Origin: Psychrobacter fulvigenes
GTDB lineage: Bacteria; Pseudomonadota; Gammaproteobacteria; Pseudomonadales; Moraxellaceae
Assembly: GCF_904846155.1 (NCBI RefSeq)
Contig: NZ_CAJGZP010000002.1
Location: 1 to 56,837 of the forward strand
Reading direction: 5' to 3'
DNA: 56,837 nucleotides
The notes beneath the pieces were generated by a model that saw nothing but the letters and a program-made list of their open reading frames with translations, had not been told where the DNA came from and did no database searches. The position numbers and the translations under genes were made by a program. This document shows positions 17,881 to 26,378 of the stretch, in pieces; the first letter of the stretch is position 1; each line of letters begins with the position of its first letter.

Positions 17881-19672
17881 ATGACTGTTGCCACTCTATC
17901 CGACTTATCGAAAGACCCCATTTACGCCGAGCTCCTGGTGAAAATCCACCTGCTTGAACAGCGTAATGAGCACCTGCAACAACAGATTGTTCAAACGAAC
18001 ACAAGCCACGATCAACTACAGCAGCTTTTTAACCAAGTGGTTGAAGAAAACCACAAGCTATATGAACAAGTGCTTGAACTCATCGAAAAACAAAAGCGGC
18101 TCATCCATCAACTGTATGGACAAAAGAGCGAAGGCTTAAGTGCCAAACAAACCCACTTAAATCAGGAAGCTGCGCAAGAAGATTTATCTGCACTAGAACA
18201 AATCCGAGATGACTACCGCAGCGACTTAACCCAAGATGAGCTTGCCAAGCTACCTGCTATCGATCCTATCCAGACAGAAATGCTCATCGGTGAGAGCGAC
18301 CTTGAACCAAGCACACAGATCACTGACGGATCGCTACCCTCAGCCACTGATCAGCCTAAAAAAGCAAAGCGTGCCAAATACACGGTTATTCCTGACACCC
18401 TTGAGGTGAAAACCCTGGTTCATGAACCACTCACCACCGTCTGTGACTGCGGCTGTCAAATGAAGCGAATTGGGGAGGATAAACAGGACAAACTTGGACT
18501 CATCCCCAAGCAGTTTTATATTGAGCGACACCTCTATCCAAAATGGGTATGCCGTGAGTGTGACATCATTCATCAAGCGGCTGCACCCAAGCAAATCATT
18601 AACAAGAGCATCGCCACCCCTGAGCTGCTTGCTCACATTCTCATGAGTAAGTATGCAGACCATCAGCCTCTATATCGGCAGAATATTATCTATAAGCGAA
18701 GTGGGGTAACTATTCCCGATGCCACCATGGCAGACTGGGTGGGACGCTGTGGTGTTGCCATGGCACCTTTAGTGAATCGCTTGCATTCGCTGTTACTGTC
18801 TGAGCCTATCTTACATGCCGATGAAACACCGGTGTCTATCATGAAAAACCCTGTGAAAGCCGGCAGTAAATCATTAAAGAAAGGCTATGTTTGGGCGTAT
18901 CTCACGCCACAGCACGGTGCATTAAAAGCGGCGGTGTATGACTTTGCCCAGAGCCGTCGTAATGAGCACCCTAAAGCCTTTTTAGACAAATGGCACGGTA
19001 AGCTGATTTGCGATGATTACAGTGGATATAAGTTTTTATTTCATCAAGGCGTGAGCGAAATCGGTTGTATGGCCCATGCACGGCGTAAGTTTCATGAATT
19101 GCACGTTACTGGACAAAGTGTTATTAGCATTGACGCATTAGCGTTATTCGGGCAGTTGTATGCGGTTGAACGTGAGATTGATGAGCGATTTGAAAAAAAC
19201 ACATCCCCAATGCCAAGAGATCCCCAATGCCAAGAGATCCCCAATGCCAAGAGATCCCCAGATAGTCCGGAAAATCAGGCAGGATAGAGCCAAACCGATT
19301 GCGGATAAGCTGCACCAATGGTTACAAGAAAAAAGGCAGTTAACCACTAAGAATGCCAGTATTACTAAGGCGATTGATTATTGCCTGAAACGTTGGCAGG
19401 CGCTGACTCAGTATCTAGATGATGGCAGGCTGCCGATTGATAATAATTGGGCGGAGAATCAGATGCGTCCGTGGGCGCTTGGGCGTAAAAACTGGTTGTT
19501 TGCCGGTTCGCTGCGAAGTGGGCAGCGTGCTGCGAATATTATGTCAATCATTCAATCAGCTCGCTTAAACGGCTTGGATGTGTCTGCCTATTTGACAGAC
19601 GTGCTAAGACGCCTGCCTATTCAAGATGATCTGGATGAGTTGTTGCCTCATCTCTGGATGCCATCGCAATAG
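17881..19672 (+). pseudogene. tnpC: IS66 TnpC transposase, frameshifted by a 17-bp triplication
   Basis: DDE transposase with an N-terminal leucine-rich coiled coil, a zinc-finger region (CDCGCQMKRIG and CRECD), and a catalytic core with LHADETPVS, CDDYSGYKFL and IDNNWAENQMRPWALG. The first frame ends at 19287. The unit CCCCAATGCCAAGAGAT is present three times at 19203-19253. Removing two copies (34 bp) restores one frame reading TSPMPRDPQIVRKIRQDRAK through the stop at 19672. So the transposase is disabled by replication slippage, or the repeat is an assembly fault. Confidence 0.9.
19203..19253. repeat. Three tandem copies of a 17-bp unit inside tnpC
   Basis: CCCCAATGCCAAGAGAT occurs three times without interruption. 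One copy keeps the tnpC frame, three shift it by one base. Confidence 0.92.
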
Positions 19673-19710
19673 GGGGTTGGTCGGATGCTTACATTTAAGA
19701 GAACTATAAT

Positions 19711-20016
19711 ATGGATGAAGACGATCTGAGTCTTAAGTTTGAGATGCTTATAGATCATATTATAGCTAAAAAAAGTTCTCAGCCTATTCTTAGGGATATT
19801 TTTGGTCGCTCTAGTGGTGATTGGGTGAATTGCAGAAATTATATAGATGAAAATACATATACTGAAGAATATGAGGGCTTGGATGTATATGTGTGTTGGC
19901 TAAATGAGATTAATTCAACTAATGACCAAGGTAGGTTAATTGCCTTCTTCGAAAATAATCAATTGTATTCTCAAATATTAATATTCAATATGAATACGCT
20001 TAAGCTTAAAGCTTAA
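19711..20016 (+). CDS. Small hypothetical protein
   Basis: 101 aa, acidic, starting MDEDDLSLKFEMLIDHIIAK, with AAGAGAAC before the ATG acting as ribosome site. No family is recognised. IS66 has inserted just upstream, so natural expression is probably lost or driven from the IS. The size and composition fit a small immunity or antitoxin-like protein, but no partner is seen. Confidence 0.55.
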   Translation: MDEDDLSLKFEMLIDHIIAKKSSQPILRDIFGRSSGDWVNCRNYIDENTYTEEYEGLDVYVCWLNEINSTNDQGRLIAFFENNQLYSQILIFNMNTLKLKA

Positions 20017-20083
20017 AGCTTAATGAAATTAGGCAGTTTTTAAAGGCATACCCTAGCGGAACCGACGTAAAAGCCACAAAAAC

Positions 20084-20153
20084 CGAGACCATCCCAGATT
20101 CTGTGTAACTGACGTTTAGATTAAATACTTACACAAAATTTAGGAAGGTCTCG
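20084..20153. repeat. 70-bp MITE-like element with 25-bp inverted ends
   Basis: CGAGACCATCCCAGATTCTG ... and the inverted CGAGACCTTCCTAAATTTTG face each other with a 20-bp core; the arms match at about 20 of 25 positions. This resembles the two ends of an IS256-like element brought together by loss of its interior. No transposase remains. Confidence 0.45.
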
Positions 20154-20190
20154 ACTGCGCTTAACGGACGTTCCATTAATTGTAGAAAAA

Positions 20191-20607
20191 TTAAACTGCA
20201 CACCAAGCATTAGTACCAACTTTTGATATCATTTTCAGAATAAGAATCACTACGGGTGTAAGTAGAGCAGGAGTTACGCCAAATACATCGCCCATTAATG
20301 CTGAGATAGTTCCGACTACAAAAAGAGCTGATGTATTAGCTTTTTCTATTATTTTCTCTCTATCTTCTTGGTAACTTTCATCTCCACAAATTAATTTCCT
20401 TATTTCTTCAATTAACCTATCAAAGTAAGGATCTGGCTGATTTTCACCACCTCCAAAACTAGATGATTGGCTTCCGCTTTCTGGTGATAACCATATCTTT
20501 GCGGCTTCTTCTTCGCCCACAGACTCAATCAAAGGCAATAATGTTTTTTGTTGATACGGTTTTAATAACTCAAGTAATTCTTTATCACTAAAAATAAACT
20601 CATTCAT
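20191..20607 (-). CDS. Small membrane protein partnered with a trypsin-like protease
   Basis: 138 aa from ATG at 20607, which overlaps the protease stop (TGATG). The N-terminal half is soluble and acidic, with a Ser/Gly linker (GSQSSSFGGGENQPD near 45-60) and helix DRLIEEIRKLICG. The C-terminal third has two hydrophobic stretches (SALFVVGTISALMGDVFGV and TPALLTPVVILILKMI) that could span the membrane. No family is recognised. Tight coupling to a protease suggests it is the substrate, anchor or effector of a two-gene system. Confidence 0.65.
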   Translation of the reverse strand: MNEFIFSDKELLELLKPYQQKTLLPLIESVGEEEAAKIWLSPESGSQSSSFGGGENQPDPYFDRLIEEIRKLICGDESYQEDREKIIEKANTSALFVVGTISALMGDVFGVTPALLTPVVILILKMISKVGTNAWCAV

Positions 20608-21257
20608 CAAAGCATATCCTCTATATATTCAGCAGATATTATTTGTGTTGTTTGATTTAATTCAGCTGGGTTAATTCCATTTAAATATATTCCACTAGAT
20701 GGAGCATATGTTCCCAGTAAGATTCCTATAATTTTATTCAACTTTTGAGAAAATATTAGTGATCCTGATTGACCAGGTCTTGATTGAATATTAAGAACAG
20801 CTTGTTTAATTTTAACGCTATTAGTTGACGATAAAAATTTTGCGCCAATAACCGTTGATTGGTAGGTTAAAACTCTGCGCCCTTCAGTGCAATGAGGGTA
20901 ACCAAATATCTGTACTGTATCCCCAACATCAACATCATCAATAGATCCCAAACTAGGGATTGGTAAGTTAAATACTCTATTACCTTTCAGCTTTAATATT
21001 GCTAAATCTCGAATAGGATCAATCTCAACGATTTCTACATCAACACAACTACAGGATGTATCTGATAAATCTTGATATTCGTTAAATCCTCTTACATGAG
21101 GTACAAGAATAACTAGTCCTTTGTCCGTATTATTAATGACATGTCTAGGGGTTACTAAATAGCCATCGTCTCTTACAACAAATGCTGTTCCTAACATCGA
21201 AACACCGTCAGGATTGAGTCTTCCGACAACAACAGTTAATTGTGAAAATATATCCAT
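20607..21257 (-). CDS. Trypsin-like serine protease
   Basis: 216 aa, one chymotrypsin-fold domain without signal peptide, so cytoplasmic. The triad can be read: His39 in VTPRHVINN, Asp84 in PIRDLAIL, Ser164 in RPGQSGSLIF. There is no PDZ domain, unlike DegP/HtrA. Stand-alone cytosolic trypsin-like proteases coupled to small effector genes occur in bacterial conflict systems. Here it is translationally coupled to a small membrane protein. Defence is an inference from arrangement; catalytic competence is well supported by the motifs. Confidence 0.8.
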   Translation of the reverse strand: MDIFSQLTVVVGRLNPDGVSMLGTAFVVRDDGYLVTPRHVINNTDKGLVILVPHVRGFNEYQDLSDTSCSCVDVEIVEIDPIRDLAILKLKGNRVFNLPIPSLGSIDDVDVGDTVQIFGYPHCTEGRRVLTYQSTVIGAKFLSSTNSVKIKQAVLNIQSRPGQSGSLIFSQKLNKIIGILLGTYAPSSGIYLNGINPAELNQTTQIISAEYIEDML

Positions 21258-21316
21258 AGGTCTTTATTGCTCCAAAAAAATACTTAGTATATCTTTTTCA
21301 TAAGTTATCGTTAGTC

Positions 21317-21835
21317 TTAGTACTCTAAATAATCCTTAATCGGACGTTTCTTGAACTGTGAAGCATCTTTTTTGAGACGATCAACCATCTCAGACTCCCA
21401 TATCTTCATATTCTGACCAGCTGGGCTAGTTGAACTCACTAAATCATTATAATCCGCTATAAAAATTGGATTACGTGCAATACGCCCTAGCTGCTTGTCA
21501 TTCAACCCTTCAATGGTAAACATATCCTCTGTGTTTGCATCTCTGCTAATATTTTTTTGATTGGTGATTTTAGGTTTGTTTTTAGGCAAGACTTTAAATT
21601 TAAAGCCAATAATACTTTTACCGTCTTTTTCTTGCTCGTAATCAACCTTTATATCAGTGTGCTTATTGATCTCTTTAACAGCTTTATTTAAAACACCAGA
21701 TTTGAAGTCACACATCCGCTCGTATTCATCGTCATCTACTCCAAGTTGCCCTCTAAATACTTTCAAATCGAATAGAGGTGTCTTTTTAGCTTCACGCCAT
21801 TGTATTAGAAGTTCGTATAAACGTACTGAATACAT
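21317..21835 (-). pseudogene. C-terminal half of a Rep_3 plasmid initiator
   Basis: 172 codons starting MYSVRLYELLIQWREAKKTP, matching the second winged-helix domain of Rep_3/RepM initiators (SIRLYELL..., KAVKEINKHTDIKVDYEQ). The first winged-helix domain is absent upstream of 21835, where the sequence changes character. It is a remnant of another replicon; the intact initiator is at 26379-27281. Confidence 0.75.
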
Positions 21836-22046
21836 ACTATTGAGCGTGGAGGTTTGTTCTAACGTGTGAACCGCCCTGAGATTGTCGGAGACTCAACATC
21901 CTGAGAGAATACGACAATAAAAAAAAAAACTACGCCCTTTGATTTTTATTTAAAGGCATCACAACGCCATATAAAAATCGATTTAATACAGTAAGGCTTG
22001 ATAATAACCATTATATTGCATTCATAATTGCTTTTCTGCAAAATGG

Positions 22047-22086
22047 TATGAGTATATGAGTATATGAGTATATGAGTATATGAGTA
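22047..22086 (-). promoter_or_regulatory. Five ACTC boxes with ATAT spacers (ParG-site-like)
   Basis: On the minus strand this reads ACTCATATACTCATATACTC and so on, five ACTC tetramers with 4-bp AT spacers. It has the same 8-bp pitch as the large array before the ParF gene. In plasmid TP228 the ParG site is an array of ACTC-like boxes with AT-rich 4-bp spacers. The rest of 21836-22323 holds no gene. Confidence 0.55.
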
Positions 22087-22323
22087 AAATTGTTTCTTTC
22101 GACAATATAAGGCGGCAAACGTGCCAAGAAATTTAAACTAAGATCAATATGTCAGCTTTCATATGTACGTTTTAAAAAGATACATGAAGACATATCAAAT
22201 TATCCCTTTGCTTCTTACTAATATATGTACAGATATAAGTACAGATATAGTATATACTAGTATAACATTCAACCTATAATGATAGGTCATATAACCAACA
22301 TAATTAAACGTGGAGTAATTATT

Positions 22324-22614
22324 ATGGACGTTGTGAACTACACTGATTTTAGAAAGAGCTTAGCAAAGTATATCGATAAGGTAGACACTGATAAAGGCCC
22401 GATATTAATTACAAGACAAAATGCTAAACCGACGGTATTGATGAGTTTAGAAGAGTTTAACTCGTATGAGGAAACACTGCATCTTTTAAGCAGCCCTACC
22501 AATGCCAAGCGTCTCAGACGCTCTATTGCTGATGCTAAAGCTGGTCGCTTGATTGAACGTGAGATTGATGCCAAAGATATGCCACTCACTTTTGATGATG
22601 AGGTAGACGCTTGA
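22324..22614 (+). CDS. yefM: YefM/Phd-family antitoxin
   Basis: 96 aa from ATG at 22324 with GGAG nine bases upstream. N-terminal Phd/YefM DNA-binding fold (VNYTDFRKSLAKYIDKVD, PILITRQNAKPTVLMSLEEF) and an acidic C-terminus that neutralises the toxin. It normally represses its own operon, and the AT-rich palindromic stretch TATATGTACAGATATAAGTAC near 22223-22255 (split here to keep it short) is a likely operator. Overlaps yoeB by 4 bp. Confidence 0.9.
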   Translation: MDVVNYTDFRKSLAKYIDKVDTDKGPILITRQNAKPTVLMSLEEFNSYEETLHLLSSPTNAKRLRRSIADAKAGRLIEREIDAKDMPLTFDDEVDA

Positions 22615-22865
22615 TACTATCTTGGACGGAAGACGCGTGGGAGGACTATGAGTACTGGCAAAGAACCAGTAAAGAGAAAGTCAAACAGATCGGTAAGCTA
22701 ATTAAAGCCATCAAACGTGACCCATTTAAGGGTATTGGCAAACCTGAACCACTCAAACATGACCTTGCAGGCTACTGGTCTCGTCGAATTGATCAAGAGC
22801 ATCGGCTGGTTTATGAAATTCAAGATGATGCGATCATTATCGTCCAGTGCCGTTATCATTACTAA
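22611..22865 (+). CDS. yoeB: YoeB-family mRNA interferase toxin
   Basis: 84 aa, the standard length. It has the family start LSWTEDAWEDYEYWQ, the central RDPFKGIGKPEPLKHDLAGYWSR, and the C-terminal catalytic HRLVYEI ... CRYHY. It cleaves mRNA at the ribosome when free of YefM. Followed at once by a strong terminator. Plasmid maintenance is the likely role. Confidence 0.93.
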   Translation: MILSWTEDAWEDYEYWQRTSKEKVKQIGKLIKAIKRDPFKGIGKPEPLKHDLAGYWSRRIDQEHRLVYEIQDDAIIIVQCRYHY

Positions 22866-22883
22866 GCAAAGGTATAACAGCTC

Positions 22884-22916
22884 AAAAAGTGCCTGATTTA
22901 TAATTAGGCACTTTTT
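22884..22916. terminator. Terminator after yefM-yoeB
   Basis: AAAAAGTGCCT ... AGGCACTTTTT, 11-bp perfect stem with an 11-base loop and a T tail. Confidence 0.9.
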
Positions 22917-22937
22917 CATAGTGATAGGTAGTTAGTT

Positions 22938-23100
22938 AATGTCCAGAAACGTTCTTTAATTCTTGAGACATCTCAGCAATCAACTGACGCGAGTACTTAG
23001 CCACGATTTGTATTTCAGAATAGCTATGGTCAACCTTTAAGAGACTTGCGATGATTTGACGCTTCTTAGTAACGGGTCTACGGCTTCTATGTTTATTTTC
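22938..23100 (-). pseudogene. C-terminal fragment of a serine recombinase
   Basis: The complement encodes RRPVTKKRQIIASLLKVDHS, then YSEIQIVAKYSRQLIAEM and a stop at 22938, clearly parallel to the C-terminal helix-turn-helix of the recombinase at 1668-2303. The catalytic domain is missing. Confidence 0.7.
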
Positions 23101-23166
23101 TGCTTTAGCCTAAGTAATTTAAAAATGCCCTAGATATTAAAAACCTAATCTATATGACAAACAAAA

Positions 23167-23200
23167 AAATGCCTCTGGGAGTTGACTCCTAGAGGCATTT
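23167..23200. terminator. Hairpin terminator
   Basis: AAATGCCTCT ... AGAGGCATTT with an inner GGGAG/CTCCT extension and A/T tails on both sides; likely bidirectional. Confidence 0.75.
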
Positions 23201-24037
23201 AGTTTTAAATGTAGGTAACGGTTACAGCGTGTTGACGCACACTGTAACGAACAAATAAGCACACAGACTGCGTTATTTGAACAGCATTAAATGCCCGTTT
23301 AAGGTCATTTTATCCAAAATCTGCTTTCATATCAACCTTATTCACTATACATTTTAAAAACTGCTTGTTCGCTCGTTACATCCTTGTGCTGCTCTCTTTG
23401 TACCCGTTACCCGTCAAATGGGTGGCAGGCTAAGGCGACGACTGCGTTTGACACAGGGGTAAGCTCTCGACAGGGGGTTCTAGACATATTGAGCAACGCA
23501 ATGAGTGGTTACTCGTGCATATCGTAGCGGTATATTGGGTTTATGCCCTTGCTAGCGTATGACAGCACAGTAGCGGTTAAGAGCGTGTCTAGGCGGTGCT
23601 ATCAGCCGTAATCTTAACAACCGTAGCTTGATACAGTGATACGGTCTTGATGACGCGATGGGCGATGAAGTCGGCATGACTAATCACATCAAATCCAAGG
23701 AATGCACTAAAGCGTTTGTGAGTATTTTTTTACTCATAAACGCTTTAGGGTGAGTGTTCCTTGAAATCTGCTCAAGGCTCCAAAATCAGCATAAATTCAC
23801 TTAGGCTAATTTAAGTAGTATATAGCCCACTAGGCTATATACTATAAGAGTCCAGAGAAAAATTTAGAATAGTTAATATACAACAATCACTTATTCAGTG
23901 AGTCGATATTGTTATGGTTGATTCATAAACTTAGTGTGAATAGAACGAGATCTATGTCTTGGGCAAAGTATCTTTCACACTCATAACTGATCTTTATCTT
24001 GAAATTCTAATTAAACTGAAGCCTCGAATACTTTTAT
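23201..24037. other. 830-bp non-coding stretch with a large inverted repeat
   Basis: No convincing gene. It has higher GC than its surroundings, and a large hairpin at 23696-23763. It follows the kfrA remnant and may be a cis-acting plasmid region. Confidence 0.5.
23696..23763. repeat. Long inverted repeat
   Basis: CTAAAGCGTTTGTGAGTA and its near-perfect complement (one mismatch) surround a T-rich 7-base loop; the arms extend outward to CAAGGAA/TTCCTTG. Possible single-strand origin, strong terminator or protein-binding cruciform. Confidence 0.8.
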
Positions 24038-25366
24038 TTAATCAGCATCCAAAGCATTATCTTTGTTTTGAATAAGTATCAGAGCATCTTGTGCTTTCTT
24101 AAGTTGATCTTGTAACAGAGTCACTTGTTCTTGCTCCGATAGGTGATGGCTTGATAGCTCGCTATACTGCTTATTCAGTACGCTATGCTCAGCTTCAAGC
24201 TTAGCCTGTGTTTGGGTCAGCTGATCGTTGAGTCCTGATAGCTTGTTACGCTCAGCGACTATGGCCTTTAACTCCCCTTTGACTTCTGCTGTGTCAGTCG
24301 CTATCTCATTGCGTTCAGTGGTGACTGTCTTTAGCTCACCCTTAGTCACTGTCAGTTCTGTTTGTAGACGTGCAATTTCTGCTTTATCGCTACTAGCAGT
24401 GGCTTCAAGCGTGGCCACTTTTGATAAGTTGACGTTAAGCTCTTTTGCTTGCTGATCAAAGCTGCTGCGCAGCTCTGCAAGTTGCGCTTGGGCTGCATCT
24501 GTTTTAGCTTGCTCACAGTCACAAGCTGCGGTGAAGCGTGGCCACTTTTGATAAGTTGACGTTAAGCTCTTTTGCTTGCTGATCAAAGCTGCTGCGCAGC
24601 TCTGCAAGTTGCGCTTGGGCTGCATCTGTTTTAGCTTGCTCAAGCTCAAGCGCGTATGCTGGCTTATTCATCCTGTGTTTGGGTCACTGATCGTCTGAGT
24701 CCTGATAGCTTGTTACGCTCAGCGACTAGGCCTTTAACTCCCCTTTGACTTCTGCTGTGTCAGTCGCTATCTCATTGCGTTCAGTGCTGCCTTTAGCTCA
24801 CCCTTAGTCACTGTGACCTCATGCAATTTCTGCTTTATCGCTACTAGCAGTGGCTTCAAGCGCGGCCACTTTTGATAAGTTGACGTTAAGCTCTGCTGAT
24901 CAAAGGTCTTAACTGCATCTGTTTTAGCCTCGCGTGCTGCACTGAGCGTCTGTAACAACGTGTCACGCTCAGCAGTCACTTGAGCTGCGGTGATAGCGGC
25001 TCTCAGTTGCTTGCTGCCTTGATCAGCTTGTCTTTAATGCGCCTCGTCTGTCTCAGCTTGTGCCTTGGTCTTAATGCTCTCTAGGGCTTCACGCTCTTTC
25101 ACCAACCGATCATTGGCGATATCAATAGCCGTTTGCCACATATCCGCACCAAGCGACTGTAAGCGCTCAGCAATGCCACTTGGCAGCTCAACCTGTCTTA
25201 GCTGCTCTTCTTCTTGATTATCCTGACGCCAAGACTTCATCGCCTCACTGATGGTTGTGAATGAACCACCGCCCAAAGCCTTACGCACCTCAGCTAATGT
25301 TGGCTTAATTCCTTGTTCTTGCAATTGGTCGGCAGTAGCATGAATTTGCTGAATAGTGATGGCCAT
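24038..25366 (-). pseudogene. kfrA: KfrA-like DNA-binding coiled-coil protein, multiply frameshifted
   Basis: The N-terminal 110 residues (from ATG at 25366) are the KfrA DNA-binding domain: IHATADQLQEQGIKPTLAEV and LGGGSFTTISEAMKSW. The rest encodes an Ala/Gln/Glu/Lys-rich coiled coil broken into several frames (about 24767-24979 and 24038-24649). A 102-bp block is repeated exactly at 24413-24514 and 24539-24640, and 24675-24900 is a poor copy of 24200-24450 with many small deletions. KfrA proteins form nucleoid-like partition aids. The coiled coil may be naturally repetitive and mis-assembled here. Confidence 0.75.
24413..24640. repeat. 102-bp direct repeats in kfrA
   Basis: Two exact copies (24413-24514, 24539-24640) beginning GGCCACTTTTGATAAGTTGA, separated by 24 bp. 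A duplication of the coiled-coil code or an assembly artefact. Confidence 0.85.
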
Positions 25367-25500
25367 GATAATTGTCCTTAACTTTGTATGAGTAGATATG
25401 TTGTATTATATGTATATAGTATAATACAACATACAACATACTACAATGCAAGATGTAAAAAACCTCAAGTAATCTTGAGGCTATGGTCGTTAAATTATGG

Positions 25501-25797
25501 CTAGTGATCAGTTAAGTACTCTTCTAGCGCATTATTGATCATTTCTTGATAGTCACCACCTGTTTGCTTGGCTCTATCCTTAAACTTAGCAAGGATGCTT
25601 GGGCTGATGACACTGGGTTCCGTAGAGGACGCTTGCGTTCTGATACTGCCACGGATAGCACCTGACCAGTCGGTAGCTTCTGGAATGTCGGATAGATCAA
25701 TGTCGTCATCGCTAAGCGTGGCTAAATGCTCTAAATCTGCTTGCTGCTTGGCGGTTAGTGGCGGTAACTCGTCTATGTGATAGCTAACTTTGTTCAT
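25501..25797 (-). CDS. brnA: BrnA-family antitoxin
   Basis: 98 aa from ATG at 25797, which overlaps the end of brnT. The N-terminal half is acidic (toxin binding: DDDIDLSDIPEATDWSGAIR) and the C-terminal half is ribbon-helix-helix (ISPSILAKFKDRAKQTGGDY). It neutralises BrnT and represses the operon. The toxin-first order is usual for BrnT-BrnA. Confidence 0.85.
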   Translation of the reverse strand: MNKVSYHIDELPPLTAKQQADLEHLATLSDDDIDLSDIPEATDWSGAIRGSIRTQASSTEPSVISPSILAKFKDRAKQTGGDYQEMINNALEEYLTDH

Positions 25798-26070
25798 ACT
25801 GTCTCCTTTCACTCTTTGTGGCACGCCTAGCAGAGATAATGCGTATAACCTCGCCACCATCTATGTCTGTCTGCGTATGGGCTACTAATAAGACTGCTAT
25901 GCCGTCTACTGTACCCAGCGCCTGCCACCGCTCCTCACCATTTTCATACCTGTCTTGCTGACGCAGGCATAAAGGATCTAAAAAACCCGGGTAGCTGCCT
26001 CAAATGATAAACGGTGTTTGCACTGATTGGTGATGTTTTTTTGTTCATCCCATTCAAATCTAATACTCAT
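25784..26070 (-). pseudogene. brnT: BrnT-family RNase toxin, one base short in a T run
   Basis: RelE-like RNase starting MSIRFEWDEQKNITNQCKHR. The frame meets TAG after TRVF because the T run at 25975-25980 (complement) has six T; with seven the frame continues LDPLCLRQQDRYENGEERWQ, through GGEVIRIISARRAT, to a stop at 25784. The restored gene is 288 bases, 95 aa, the normal size. If the deletion is real, brnA is an orphan antitoxin; more likely it is a base-calling error. Confidence 0.85.
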
Positions 26071-26078
26071 CTTTTCTC

Positions 26079-26294
26079 TCAATCAGTATGCTCTTTATAG
26101 ATTGACAATTCATCTTGACTGACAGCTGCTACTTTCTGATACTCAAAAGATAGTGGCACTTTATTGGTTTGCGCCACTTGGGTCAAAAATAATTTGATCG
26201 CTTGAGACGGTGTTAATCCATAGCTTTCAAATACCGAAAAAGCATTTTCTTTTAGCTCTTGATCGAGCCTAATATTATAATTAGTTGTCGTCAT
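26079..26294 (-). CDS. RelB/DinJ-type antitoxin without a toxin
   Basis: 71 aa, ribbon-helix-helix N-terminus (TNYNIRLDQELKENAFSVF and LTPSQAIKLFLTQV) as in RelB/DinJ. Its stop is 8 bp before brnT, on the same strand. No RelE/YafQ-type gene follows, so it is an orphan or may have been co-opted by the BrnTA unit. Confidence 0.75.
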   Translation of the reverse strand: MTTTNYNIRLDQELKENAFSVFESYGLTPSQAIKLFLTQVAQTNKVPLSFEYQKVAAVSQDELSIYKEHTD

Positions 26295-26378
26295 AACATC
26301 ACTTTTGGCTTATTTATGTACATATAATATAAGCCATTTGTATAGGCTACGCTAGCTCAATTACTCTTTTTTTCTTTG

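Larger units (their letters stand above)
17022..19692 (+). mobile_element. IS66-family insertion sequence, 2671 bp
   Basis: The ends are inverted repeats starting GTAAGCATCCGACCA. Inside are tnpA, tnpB and tnpC in the usual order. It is flanked by the 8-bp repeat ATTTAAGA. The right end falls 18 bp before the start codon at 19711, so the element separates that small gene from any upstream promoter. Confidence 0.93.
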
